64,000 nt of DNA from Emydura subglobosa (Eukaryota; Chordata; Testudines; Chelidae): NCBI GenBank assembly GCA_007922225.1, contig ML679961.1, forward strand, positions 4,479,295 through 4,543,294, in the 5' to 3' direction. This document shows positions 23,176 through 33,100 of this stretch, piece after piece. The notes under the pieces are model-generated. The model had not been told where the DNA came from, did not search any database, and was given only the letters and a program-made list of their open reading frames with translations. Position 1 is the stretch's first letter. Each line of letters begins with the position of its first letter. A program made the position numbers and the translations under genes.

Positions 23176-24475
23176 CATAGTTTCTCAACCTGTGGTATGT
23201 GTACCGCTGGGGGTCCGCGAGACACAGGCAGGGGGTACTCGGGAAAAACAGAGTGAAGGGGAGGCGGGCGGCAGTTGCCGACTTCTGGGGAAGCCAGGCG
23301 GCAGCAGCCTGCTTTCCACCCAGTCCCAGTTCCCAGCTAGGAGATGTGCAGCAGCCCCCGGCTTCTGGGGAAGGCGGTCAGCAGCCCCCATGCTTCCTGC
23401 CCAGTCACAGCTCCCAGCCGGGAGGCAGGCGGCAGCCCTACAGTCCCAGGAAGCTGGGCTGCAGCCAGTTGCTTCCCAACAGGTCACAGCTGCAAGGTTT
23501 TTGGAAGCCGGGCAGCAGCAGCCCACCTCCCGTCCAGTCACAGCTCCTAGCAGGGAGGCAGGTGGTAGCCACCAGCTTCTGGGGGAGGCAGGCAGCAACC
23601 CCCCGCTTCCTGCTGGGTTCCAGCTCCCAGCTGGCAGGCGGGCGGCAGCTGCCATAGTCCTGGAAAGCCAGGCTGCAGCCACCTGCTTCCTAGCCGGTCC
23701 CAGCTGGGAGGCAGGCAGCAGCCGATGGCTTTTGGGGGAGGCAGGTGGCAGCCGCCTGCTTCTTTCCAGGTCCGAGCTCCCAGGTGGGTGCACCCTGGCT
23801 CCAAGCCGAGGGACAGCCTCCTACTCCCCGGCTTGCAGATGGGCAGCAGCTGCCTGCCCACATCCCTGGGTCCCAGCCAGTGCAGAAGCCTCCTCTGCCC
23901 CAGCTCGGATTGGGTGACAGTCACCCACCTCCTGGGCTGACAGCCAGGCGGCAGCCACCTGCAACTTGCCCAGGTGGCAGCCCCCCTCCCTGGCTCAAAG
24001 CCCAGTGCCCAGAAAACTTGTCCATTTCACTGCTCTAGCTGAACAGTGAAATTGACAACTATGACAGCCCCAGATTTCACCAGTTACCCTCTTTTCCTTC
24101 CTCTCTGTCTCTTGCCCTCCTTTCCTGTCTCTCTCTCACTCCTTCCTCCTCTCAAATCTATGGCAAAAAATTGGGCACGGCACTTTATATTCCCCAGCAT
24201 TGACATGCCACTCAAAGCCTCCTAGCTTTGGCCAACATCACCACTAGTCCAGGTACATACTTGAGTTGCGCACCCCAGGTGTAAAAATGGTAATCCTACC
24301 CACACTAGCTCTGACATCTGTCATCTCGCGGCCTTATATATTCAGCCTTTGTTCCAGCATATGGCTCACGTTAGACTGTAAATATAAAATCCCATGGAAA
24401 ATTGAGTGTTGGGATACTTATTAAAATTTTCAGAAGTTAGGGGGTACTTGCTTCTTAAAAGGTTGAGAAACACTG
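23176..24475. mobile_element. hAT-type non-autonomous element, 1.3 kb, with GC-rich tandem repeats inside
   Basis: The ends are inverted copies: CATAGTTTCTCAACCT at the left and AGGTTGAGAAACACTG at the right (14 of 16 match after reverse complementing). It is flanked by an 8-bp duplication and sits inside a CR1, whose sequence continues on both sides. The interior at about 23240-24010 is a degenerate GC-rich array built on motifs such as 'cagctcccagc', 'gggaggcaggcggcagcc' and 'cttctgggg'; the last recurs at spacings near 79, 216 and 151, pointing to a unit of about 75 bp. No transposase domain is visible. The long frames over the array (up to 241 codons) exist on both strands and are repeat artefacts rich in A, G, P, S and Q. 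Confidence 0.85.
23240..24010. repeat. Degenerate GC-rich tandem repeat, unit about 75 bp
   Basis: Recurring blocks 'cttctggggaag/gagg', 'ctgcttcctgcc', 'gtcacagctcccagc' and 'gggaggcaggcggcag' follow in the same order several times between 23240 and 23790, then fade. The unit length is estimated by eye from spacing of the 'cttctgggg' motif. It lies wholly inside the hAT element. Confidence 0.7.
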
Positions 24476-24528
24476 GACTAGATGACCCTTGCAGTCCCTT
24501 CTTACCCTCTGGTTCTATGATTCTATGG
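24476..24528 (+). mobile_element. CR1 LINE 3' end (right part of the split copy)
   Basis: Continues the CR1 interrupted at 23175: 'gactagatgacccttgcagt', 'cccttcttaccctctggttc' and the terminal 'tatgattctatggg'. The join with the left part reproduces the usual CR1 order, which proves the hAT element inserted later. Confidence 0.9.
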
Positions 24529-25679
24529 GTACCAAAATGATCCAAAGTGATGAATTTCTGTAATTTGGATGAAAAGAGCTAAACCAGGCCCCTAAGTTTT
24601 TTGTTGTTGTCTTGGTTTTCACTTTACGTTAACTGATAGAGCCATTTACGATATTTCAGTTTTATAACATCTTCTGATACAGTCATTGGAACGGTCACTC
24701 AGCTCTCGGGTCGATGTTTAATTTAGTCTTTGGTCCCAGTTCATTTTTCAGGTGCAGTGGCTCAGCCCTTTGGGCGTCAAGACAATTCAGTCCAAAGGGC
24801 CAAATTCAGCTCTGGTACGAGAAGCCCCTGGAGTCGTGGGAGTTGTGCCCATTTGTGCAAAATACTGACTAACTGCTGAGCTAATTCTCACACAAGTGGA
24901 CTTTGACGTTAAAAACACTGAAGATATTTGGCTAGAAGATGATTTTGGGGGTGTAAGGAAGATAGGCGCCTGGACTATACGCACTGTCCTTTTGTCTATC
25001 CAGCGAGTACTGACTAGCTAGTAACTATCCATACCAGAGTCTACATGCTTGATCCTGCAGACTTGCATATACTCATCTCTGCTTTGCAGAAATGGCATCA
25101 GCAGCAGACACACAGGGAGATGACAGCTGTCCTGCAGAATTCCCCCGCACTGCACAGAATATCCGCAGTGCAGAGCTCAACTCTGGACAGATGAGGTGAG
25201 TGTGATTAGATGGTAGGACAAGAGGAGTAAGGCAGCTATCCCCCAACACGGCATCTTCCCACTCAACACCGATGCCACCAATAATCTGATAAATTATTGT
25301 AAATCGCTCCTGCTCGTAGCAGCGGCAACTCTTCTTCCATTGTTTTTATAGACCACAGAGCATCGTCAGTCCTGCAGCTCTGCAGGCTTCCCTCCATGTG
25401 GGAGTTCTGCAGGGAGTACCAGTGTGTCAGGATGTGTGTTTCTGTCCTTTCACATGAGAAGGAAAAGATCTGTTCCTCAACACTTAGCCAAAACTCCTAG
25501 TAAAGGATTTCTGATTTGGACCATCTGTGACTAAGAACAGAATAAAAAATTAGCAATCTTAACTCCAATCCTAACTGTACAGCGAACATTAAATATATTA
25601 ATGCAAACAATGACTCTCAGGAATAGAACTGTAGCGGTCAGCAAAGGTGTGGCAATGTAGACATAGCGTGTTGGAAACT
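24529..25679. other. No gene; possible decayed MITE pieces
   Basis: Non-coding. 'gggccaaattcagctctggt' at about 24798-24817 recalls one end of a common sauropsid palindromic MITE, but the partner arm is not clear. 'gcaatgtagacatagcgtg' at about 25652-25670 resembles a Harbinger-like end just before the next MITE. Confidence 0.45.
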
Positions 25680-25932
25680 AAGGGTGTGTCTACACTGATG
25701 GCGGCAAAGTCACCGCCGTCAGATTGACTATCTGGATCAATTGAGCAGTCAGTGAAGACCCGCTAATCAATCCAGAAGTTGACGCAGTAAAACACCCCCT
25801 GAAGTGGTGCAGTGAAGACGCCGGGCAGAAAGGAAGCAAAGCAGTCGACGGGAGTTATGCAAGCTACTCTGCATAGCTTGCGCAACTCCCGTCAACTGCC
25901 GCCAAATTGCCAGGTAAGTGTAGACCAGGGCT
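25680..25932. mobile_element. Harbinger-like MITE ('gtctacact' ends)
   Basis: The left end AGGGTGTGTCTACACT (25681-25696) and right end AAGTGTAGACCAGGGCT are inverted copies. Inside, 'gacgggagttatgcaagcta' (25848-25867) and 'tagcttgcgcaactcccgtc' (25875-25894) form a second hairpin. The family is shared with 60610-60844 and, more loosely, 37821-38088. No transposase. Confidence 0.75.
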
Positions 25933-26377
25933 CAGAGTACATCTCTATCTGCAGTGAATAAGATGTCCTGCAACAGCATCACTAGTGACTGAACACCAGA
26001 AAAAATATAAGGAAGGTGGCTCGGGGAATTTTAGACAGGAGATCTCCACACTTAGCTAAGGAAAACATTTAATAAAATAGCATGTGTGTATGCACTAGAC
26101 CCCTATATTTGTCTCCAAGGAAATACCAATGTGAGGTGAGATAGTGCATATTGAGGAAGCTGCCCAAGGGCTTCCTCTTCTCTCCTGCTTCTCCCATGCT
26201 CCTGGGGATAATAATTCAGTATTACTCTCTGCCATCCATAAACTACAACCCCCTCTGCACAGGCCGCGCTCTCCTGGCCAGTAAGGGAGTGGTGGTGCTG
26301 AAACTCTGCTCACTATCCATCTACCTACCCCAGGGAGGGCAGAAGTGAAGTGAGCACTTAGCCCAGCTATTCTGGAG

Positions 26378-26711
26378 AGGAAGGATTGTCCCATGGCTCA
26401 GGTACTAGACTGGGACTCAATTCCTTGCTCAGTCAGATTTCCTGTGTGATGTTGGGCACGCCCCATAGGGGAAGATTTTCAAAGAGACACGGGTATTTAG
26501 GCACCCAACTCCCACTGAAAGTCACTGGAAGCTGAGCATTTAATTCCCACCTGTGCCTTCGAAAATCAACCCTTAATCTCCCTGTGCCTCAGTTCCGCAC
26601 CAGCAAAAGCGGGATAATAAACATGCCTATTTCCCGGGGTGTTGTGAAGATAACTAATTACAGATTGTGACATGCTCAGATCCAATGACAACGGGGGATG
26701 TATAGGCACCT
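26378..26711 (+). mobile_element. CORE-SINE interrupted by a foldback MITE
   Basis: The tRNA-like head ('attgtcccatggctcaggta', 'actagactgggactcaattc') is followed by the start of the core ('ttcctgtgtgatgttgggca'). The core then breaks and resumes at about 26572 with 'cttaatctccctgtgcctca' and 'gttccgcaccagcaaaagcg', ending 'cggggtgttgtgaagataac' and 'gatgtataggcacctaaaac'. The break (about 26466-26571) holds a foldback MITE. Confidence 0.75.
26466..26571. mobile_element. Foldback MITE inserted in a CORE-SINE
   Basis: 'aggggaagattttcaaagag' at the left and 'gccttcgaaaatcaaccctt' at the right are imperfect inverted copies, enclosing 'tatttaggcacccaactccc' and 'aagctgagcatttaattccc'. The SINE core is contiguous only when this block is removed. 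Confidence 0.65.
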
Positions 26712-27514
26712 AAAACACAGATTAGCCCCATTTACCCCTGCATGCTTGGACTCAAGGTCTGTGCAGGTGGCGTTCTTACGCTCTTTTGCATAGGTGTCTA
26801 GTTACCGTGTAGTCCTTAGTAACTTTAAAACCTGTTTGCCTAAATAATTCCAGCACTCTTTGGGACAAAATAAAGCCAAACTATAATGCAAATGAAAGAA
26901 AGAAAATGAACACCAGAAACACATAATCTTCATTCTGCTATCCTAGTTCTCCTCCTAATCTACGCAATAAGCAAGGACTGAGTGAGAGTTTACATGACAC
27001 ATTATGTCATTTGTAGTCAGTAAAATTATATTTTTATATTATTTGCCTCATTAGACAAACAGTATCAAACTCTCAGCACCATCCTCTGTTACTAGGCATT
27101 TCTGGTGGAAAATAAAAACCCGCCTGCAATTATTTTTCTAGGGTTTAGACTCATAGACGCTAGCAGCCACCTGGGGCTAGTTTTGCCCTCATGCAACTGT
27201 TGGAGGCCCAATGCAATTTGAACTGCCTGACCACGGTCCTACAGGACTAGCATAGCTTCAGGTGCTGGCTTGGCTATTCTGACCCCCGTAGCAAGACATC
27301 TTCCGGTTGGCAGAGATGAATAAAACTGCTGAGTAACCTTGCAGACGTCTCAGTTTCTGCATACCACGGCACATAACAAAACAAGATACACAACATGTGC
27401 GCTTGCAGCTGCACATAAGTAACAGTAATAAAAACAAGTTATCCTTAAATGTCTAGGGATACACTTTTTCACTGCCAAGGGGTATACCTTTATACCACCC
27501 CTCCTATCACCAAA
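26712..27514. other. Left flank of the endogenous retrovirus
   Basis: Ordinary AT-rich non-coding sequence with normal G content on both strands. A motif 'gatgaataaaactgctgag' at 27315-27333 looks like a polyadenylation context and might belong to an older LTR, but no ends were found. Confidence 0.45.
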
Positions 27515-27955
27515 TGTTGTTTTAACAATCCCAATTACCATAACAAAAATAAAATATAATCAAAAATAAAAACCCAGTACAAATAATTAGCATATATAAT
27601 AATAAATAAAAATATTAAATAAAAACTCTTTATAAAAAAAACATAAAAGTCACTACTTAAACAAAAAAGTGCACTCCATGAACACCTGACTCCATGGGAG
27701 GTACTGGCAGTCGAACCAAAGGCCACTGACTCCCTGGCGGGGCCCCTAAAAAAAGTATTTCCTGTATACAGCCTTCAAAGTGACTGCTTAGCTCTCTAAG
27801 CTTAGTAAATATAATATATTGTAATTAATTCTAGGCTTTATATGCAACTAGTATATCTATAAAAAGCCTTACACATTAAACCTTATTGATCTGCAAATCG
27901 GGCGTACCGTGTCTCACTGGTATTCACACTAATCATTAAGCATCTAGTATCAACA
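27515..27955 (+). repeat. 5' LTR of the endogenous retrovirus
   Basis: It begins TGTTG and ends CAACA, a perfect 5-bp inverted end of the TG...CA type, 441 bp apart, with the primer-binding site 2 bases further on. A TATA box (TATAAAAA, 27858-27865) and an ATTAAA that could serve as polyadenylation signal (27875-27880) lie near the 3' side, so U3 is about 360 bp. The part at 27520-27660 is A-rich and G-poor, like the hypermutated body, whereas 27661-27955 has normal G. No second copy was found downstream. Confidence 0.8.
27858..27865 (+). promoter_or_regulatory. TATA box of the retroviral LTR
   Basis: TATAAAAA, 90-97 bases before the LTR end, in the expected place between U3 and R. It is followed 10 bases later by ATTAAA. 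Activity today is unknown. Confidence 0.65.
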
Positions 27956-27957
27956 AT

Positions 27958-27975
27958 TGGCATCCCTGGGTGTGC
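27958..27975 (+). promoter_or_regulatory. Primer-binding site, tRNA-Asn type
   Basis: TGGCATCCCTGGGTGTGC matches the complement of the 3' end of vertebrate tRNA-Asn(GTT) at 16 of 18 positions, and the match continues into the next bases (tcga). The two differences are one G-to-A and one G-to-T. The site begins 2 bases after the LTR, the normal spacing. tRNA-Asn is an uncommon primer among retroviruses. Confidence 0.8.
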
Positions 27976-28095
27976 TCGATCAGCTGTGAGTGAGACGATC
28001 TTTGAGGCGTACGGTGCAAGGGTTTCTCTCCCTGCGTCTCAGCTGGATAGCAACCTGTCTGACACAGTTTTCTGCGAAACTGTATCTGTATTTGG

Positions 28096-28943
28096 CTTCA
28101 GAAAAAGGGCATTATGTCCTCTATAGGAATGTGTTGTAAGTCAGGCGGTCGAGGGGTTGCCACTCCTGCCCTCCTTTTGCTAGAACCAGTCTCGAATATA
28201 AAAGTTTTTGTAGATGGCCAAAAAAACAAAAAAACAAAACCCCATGGTCTAAAGAAACATTTAAAAGTAAACCAGCATATGCAGACTTGGTGCTCCAGTG
28301 GGAACAATTCATAAAGACAAAGCCTGATCGTAATAAAAAGTGCGTGGCTGCTCTACATGGGCTCGTTTTAGTATCTAAAACCCTTACTGAAGAGTTAAGG
28401 AAGTTAGCCAAAAAAACCAAGCAGCTGCATAAACAGTTAACAGCATACCAAAATCAAATACAAAAAATAAAACTAAAGTATCAATCTTCAGCTAATTTGC
28501 TCTCTAACTCTCAGCGCAATATAAAAAAATACAAAAAACCCCCAACTAAACAGTAAAAAAACCCAGCTCATCTCTAAAAAGCAAAATATAAGGATGCGCT
28601 AGTTGTGGTACGCATTGTCCTGGAGAAGAAAAAGGGCCAGTCCCGTGGAGCTTGTTGGCGGCAGTTATCTCAGTGTACAAAGCAATTGGCTGCTGCTCAG
28701 GGAATTATTGCTGCCATGCAGGCAGATGAAGGTTGTAACGGTGTAAAAAGTGTTGGTATGCAGGACTTTGATCTGTCAGCCCTCTGTTATGCAGAGGCTG
28801 CGAAAAATAAAAACCAGTCAAATCAGAGCATAGAATGTCCTTTCCCCTATGTTCCTCTCCGGCAAATAGTAAAACAACTGGTTAAAAAAAAATATGTTGC
28901 GGGCTGCAGCACCCATGGCTCCTGTAATTATTTTTTTTTTTAA
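28096..28943 (+). pseudogene. gag-like region of the endogenous retrovirus
   Basis: The region after the leader carries two open pieces in different frames. The first starts at 28114 and closes at 28314; the second, 28287-28556, has a coiled-coil-like heptad pattern (for example LTEELRKLAKKTKQLHKQL at about 28386-28442). A third piece (28605-28943) continues with text typical of a structural polyprotein but no motif I can name. Position between primer-binding site and protease makes Gag the natural call. Frameshifts and Lys-rich substitutions (AAA from GAA or AGA) show decay and editing. Confidence 0.55.
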
Positions 28944-29320
28944 AACATTAAAAAAAAATTTTAAAAACCCACCTCCCACACTAACACCAAAGTAAATAAA
29001 ATATTAAAACTTAAACAAGTGCAGGTACTAAAAAAAAGCTTTAAAAAACATCACCCCTGAGAATGTAGTTGCCTAGTTTGCACAGCTTATCACAGTGCCT
29101 CAGTTAAATTATAGTAATTATGCCTTACTCTTAAAAAAATGTTTCCCATTAAACACCTTCTTAAAACTCTCCGTACATATACAAAAAAAAAAAAAAAAGT
29201 ACCCATATAAAAATGTTTTTAAAGTAGTAAATCCTGGCAAGCACATTAAGGTGTGCTTTCATCGAAAGCGGTAAGACCTAAAAAACACCCTAATGCTTAC
29301 TTTAAACGTAAAAAAATCTT

Positions 29321-30000
29321 ATGGCAAGCTATAGGGCATTAAAAAAAAGTCAAAACCTTATAAACACAGACTTTCCAACTCGTTTAATAAAAAGTAAGAG
29401 TTGCTTTAGGTACGCTAAATTTACCAGCTATAACATGGAAGGCACTGTTACAGAAATTCAGCAAGCTCATTTACTAGTAAGGCAAGCCTTCCCTAATAAA
29501 CACCAGAAAAAAGCTGCTAAAGAAACCAGAAAAAAAAAGTGGCTGCTCAAATCACCTTTCAGAATCAAGGGAGCAAGAAAGGTGATTTAGTCCCTAAGGC
29601 AGTTAATAGAGGGCATGGCCGAGGGCGAGGCCATGGGAGGATCGATCCCCTGTGCTGGGAACTGTGGAATGAAGCTCTCCGATATGCCCTTAAAGCTCTA
29701 ATTAATTGCAAATCAAATAAGCAGCTGGCTGACTTAATTTATCAAAAAAAAAAAAAATGTCATACTCCAAAAATACATGCTAAGAAGGGTCAATGGCCGA
29801 TCCCACTGCCTGAAGGAAAGCCCTCGGAGGCAGGCAGGCATCCCCTAATACATGCAGCACCTTCAACATATAATAAATTAAAACAACCCAATATTGGGGT
29901 GGATTTTGAACCGGGGGTGTTTGGAGAGCATATGCTTATAAATATTGGTGCTACTATTTCATTAATTAATGACCGCTTAGTTCCTGCAACAGTCAAATAA
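29321..30000 (+). pseudogene. gag-pol junction with protease remnant
   Basis: The frame 29539-30000 contains a basic GR-rich run, RGHGRGRGHGR (about 29606-29640), then a protease-like end. Here the active-site region reads INIGAT, with the codon at 29941-29943 being AAT (Asn) where retroviral aspartic proteases have the catalytic Asp. A GR-rich stretch before protease is reminiscent of spuma-like Gag but could be chance. The stretch 29590-29700 keeps many GG dinucleotides, so editing is patchy here. Confidence 0.65.
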
Positions 30001-30429
30001 AAAAAAAAAAAATCACCAACAAAAATTTTAAAAATGTAAAAGTTCCAGTGTAAATATGCCCCTCTCTCATCCCCTTACTTACACCATTATTAAAAAAACA
30101 AACACCTTTTTTTAGTTTGGCAAATGCTAAAAAAGCAGCTATTTTAGGCATAAACTCTGTGCTTAAATGCAGGATGTTGTTGATTTAACTAATTGAGTGA
30201 TATAAATTAAATTAAAAATTCCTAAAATTATTGCAGCTGCACACAGGGTGGCAGCTTTTAAAGAAACAGAGCTAGTCTCAGTTACAGTAGAGTGGTATTC
30301 CCTAAATGTTGCTAACATAGCACAGGCACACCCACAAGCATGGGCCAAAAATAAATTAAACTGTGTCGAGTGGATGCCTGTGTTCTTATTGTAAGACTTA
30401 ATCCACCACCCCAAAAGCAGTACAAATAC

Positions 30430-31090
30430 CCAAAAAAGGCTAAAAAAAAAAAAAAAATTGTTACCAACAAAAAGTCCTAGTAAAAACTAATAGCATACAC
30501 AACTCCCCCATATGGTCAGTCCATAAAGCAGACAAAAAAACCTGGTGACTTACAGTAAATTTCAGAGCATTAAATACATATACACCCAAAACAGTCCCTG
30601 TAGTAGCCAAGTTACCAAATGTTATGGCTGCAGTAGGTATGGGAACTAAATAGTTTTCAGTAATGAATATATCAAATGCATTATTTGCTATTCCTCAGCA
30701 TCCTGGTATAAATTTGCTATTACCCACAGGGATCATCAACTCACATTCATCCGTGTTCCACAGGGGCTACACTGCTCCCCCATCATTTGTCACACCCATA
30801 TTATTAAATTATAAAATACGTGCACAGCACCAATAAATGTTCTCTCTTATGTAAATAATGTTCTCATTTAAACTATAACCCAAGAAGCCCAGTTGCTTTT
30901 GCTCAATGCAGTAATCTCCCTAATTAAGCAAGCAGGATTCCAAATTAATTTTAAAAAAGCCCAATTGTGTCAGCAAAATATCCACTACCTAAGTTCAGTA
31001 TTAAAACAACAAAAAATACCCCTAATCAGCAAAAAGTAAAATGAATTTGTAAACTGCCAGCACCCACTAATGTCTCTGCATTGCAATCCT
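30430..31090 (+). pseudogene. Reverse transcriptase remnant
   Basis: Two frames together show RT order. In one, VNFRALNTYTPKTVPVV (about 30556-30606) precedes FSVMNISNALF (30654-30686). In another, VPQGLHCSP (about 30755-30781) precedes YVNN (30848-30859) and an 'AQLCQQ' segment. At the metal-binding positions of motif A (30666-30668) and motif C (30854-30859) all three residues read Asn (AAT) where the family has Asp. A frameshift lies between about 30690 and 30722, and several stops are present. It is non-functional. Confidence 0.8.
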
Positions 31091-31091
31091 T

Positions 31092-31448
31092 TTGAAGTCT
31101 CACAAAATAGCTCCACATCCGTGTAAAAAATGTTGCCTTAAAGCCACAGCCACCGTACCAGCTACTACAAAAAGAGTACCCTACAAATGGGGCCCAAAAC
31201 AGGATCGGGCCCTATTAAAACTAAAGGAAGCAGTAACATCCGCCCCTGCGCTACCATACCCAAATAACACAAAACCATTTGTGTCGCAGTTAGCTCATTT
31301 CCCAAAGGGAATAAAAGCTATTTTAATCCAAAAAAGGTCCTCTGGTCAAAAGCCAGTAGCGTTTCCTTCCCAAATACTAAAAGGGCCAAAAATCACCTTT
31401 ACCCCTTATAAAAAAATGCTAGCATTGGTATGGGCCTTAGAGCACTGA
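31092..31448 (+). pseudogene. RT connection / RNase H-like region
   Basis: An open 118-codon frame includes KWGPKQDRALLKLKEAVTSA near the start, then GIKAILIQ, QKPVAFPSQIL and a closing MLALVWALEH. The order matches the segment after the RT palm in retroviral and Ty3-like Pol (an 'APAL..P' motif, then a 'PVAF.S..L' motif, then an 'ALVWALE' motif). Several GG and GA dinucleotides survive around 31190-31260, so this island is less edited than the sequence on either side. Confidence 0.75.
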
Positions 31449-32689
31449 CAATCCCTCACTGGTTCTGCCCCATTATTTTTCGACTGGCCCACACCCCTCT
31501 TAAATACATAATATCAAATAATAAAAAAGGCAAATATCCAGCCCCATATTAGCTAAATAAACCATAACTTTAATAAATAAAACTATAAAATTCCAACCAC
31601 CTACGGCTTCCAATCAGGCCCCATATACCCTAATAATTAAGAGTGCTAAGCATAATTGCCCTCTCTCTCTGACAAAGCCAGCGCTTCTCAAACCTTTTCA
31701 GCCTGTAAATGGTTGAAGAGCCATAAAAACTCTACCTAAAAGCCCAAAAATTTAGTTCGTAAATAAATCCTCTTACATAAAACAACAATCTCCCAAAACA
31801 ATGTATGCAGCAATTTGCTACCCACATAAAACCCTTATAGCAAAAAGCTGCATGCCATACTCCGCAAAAGCAGCGAAATCCGTTGCTGTGCATGCCACAT
31901 TAATAAGTGCAGAGACTAATATTCCTGTAGTTATAGCCTCAAACTCTAACTGGACTATACAAGCATGCTTAAATTAAATACTCATATACAAAAAAAAACA
32001 TGTACAGCTTAAATAATAAACCCATCTGTCATGCTAAAAAAAATTAAGGCATTATAAAAAAACAAACTGCAACACCAACCTCCAATCTGGCTACCAAAAA
32101 TATCCACCCATAAAAAAATAAAAATAATAACAAAATAAAACAAACAAAGCAGCCAACCCCACCCCCATATTCAAAATGGCAGGCGCCAATCTCCCCAATA
32201 CTGCTGCTCAAAAAATCCAAAAAAAATCTCTACCCATTGCAAGTTTAGCAACTTTACAAAAAAATAAAGCTAGCACACAACAGCTGCTGAAACAAAAATA
32301 AATAAATAAAAAGGTTAAAGAGCATTCAAATAGTTGCTTATAGCCAAACAAAAAAAAATTTAAAAAAAACTTTATAAATTATTCCAACAAAATATTGTAT
32401 TAAAAGCAAGGCATGAAAATAGCCATTTTCATATTAAAAAAACTCTAATCCGCTTAAAAACAATAAAATAATAATCCAATATAAAACACTAAATTAACAA
32501 TTGCCTAGCCTGTGCAATAAACCACCCAAATATTTCTAAAAAAACCCAAAACCCACTTAGCCACCAAAAGCTTATAAAACCCTAAAGTCACCTCCAAATA
32601 AGTTATACTAAGATACTCACCAGTAAAACAGGCCATTGTTTCTGTTTAGTAATTATTAATCCATTTACCAAACATGTCAAAGCCTTTCC

Positions 32690-33100
32690 CACTCAAAACA
32701 ATACTACTCGTACCACAGCTAAGATACTAGTAAATCACATCTTCGCCAAATAAGAACTCCCCCTCAAAATTAACAAATAATAATAGTCCTCACTTTATTA
32801 ATAAAATCTGAAAATATACGTATAAAACCTTAAGCATAAAACAAAAATAACATATACCATACCATCCTCAAACTTCAAAAGCAATGAAACGCACTAATCA
32901 AACTTTAAAATTGGCTTTAAAAAAAGTAATCAATGCTCAAAAAAAATTAAATTGCCAAATTGCCCTTAATACTCATGGCTCTAAAAATAACAAAAGTGCC
33001 CATGAGTATTCCCCCTTTAAAATTATAACTCTAGTAAATGCTATAAATGCTAGTAAACAAGTAATCCTCCAAATAAGCTCCAACCCAAATTATTAGCTAA
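32690..33100 (+). pseudogene. Integrase remnant
   Basis: The frame through 32860-33094 reads HPQTSKAMKRTNQTLKLALK, which aligns with the end of the retroviral integrase core. The third catalytic residue of the D,D-35-E triad is a Glu in that motif, but here the codon at 32887-32889 is AAA (Lys). Upstream text (about 32740-32860) has the right spacing for the preceding core but is broken by stops at former Trp or Arg codons. Downstream, the frame stays open to 33094. Confidence 0.78.

Noticed and set aside
23192..23917. Long open frames (241, 202, 152 and 125 codons) on both strands
   Set aside because: They lie in a GC-rich tandem array inside a hAT element, overlap on both strands and in several frames, and have repetitive A/G/P/S/Q-rich composition with no domain.
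25081..25200. Possible exon ('gcagaaatggcatcagcagc', ending 'gatgaggtgagtg')
   Set aside because: A donor-like gaggtgagt exists, but no domain or clear acceptor with an open frame of coding character was found.
28098..28420. Minus-strand frames in the retroviral gag region
   Set aside because: They are antisense shadows of the plus-strand gag-like reading frame.
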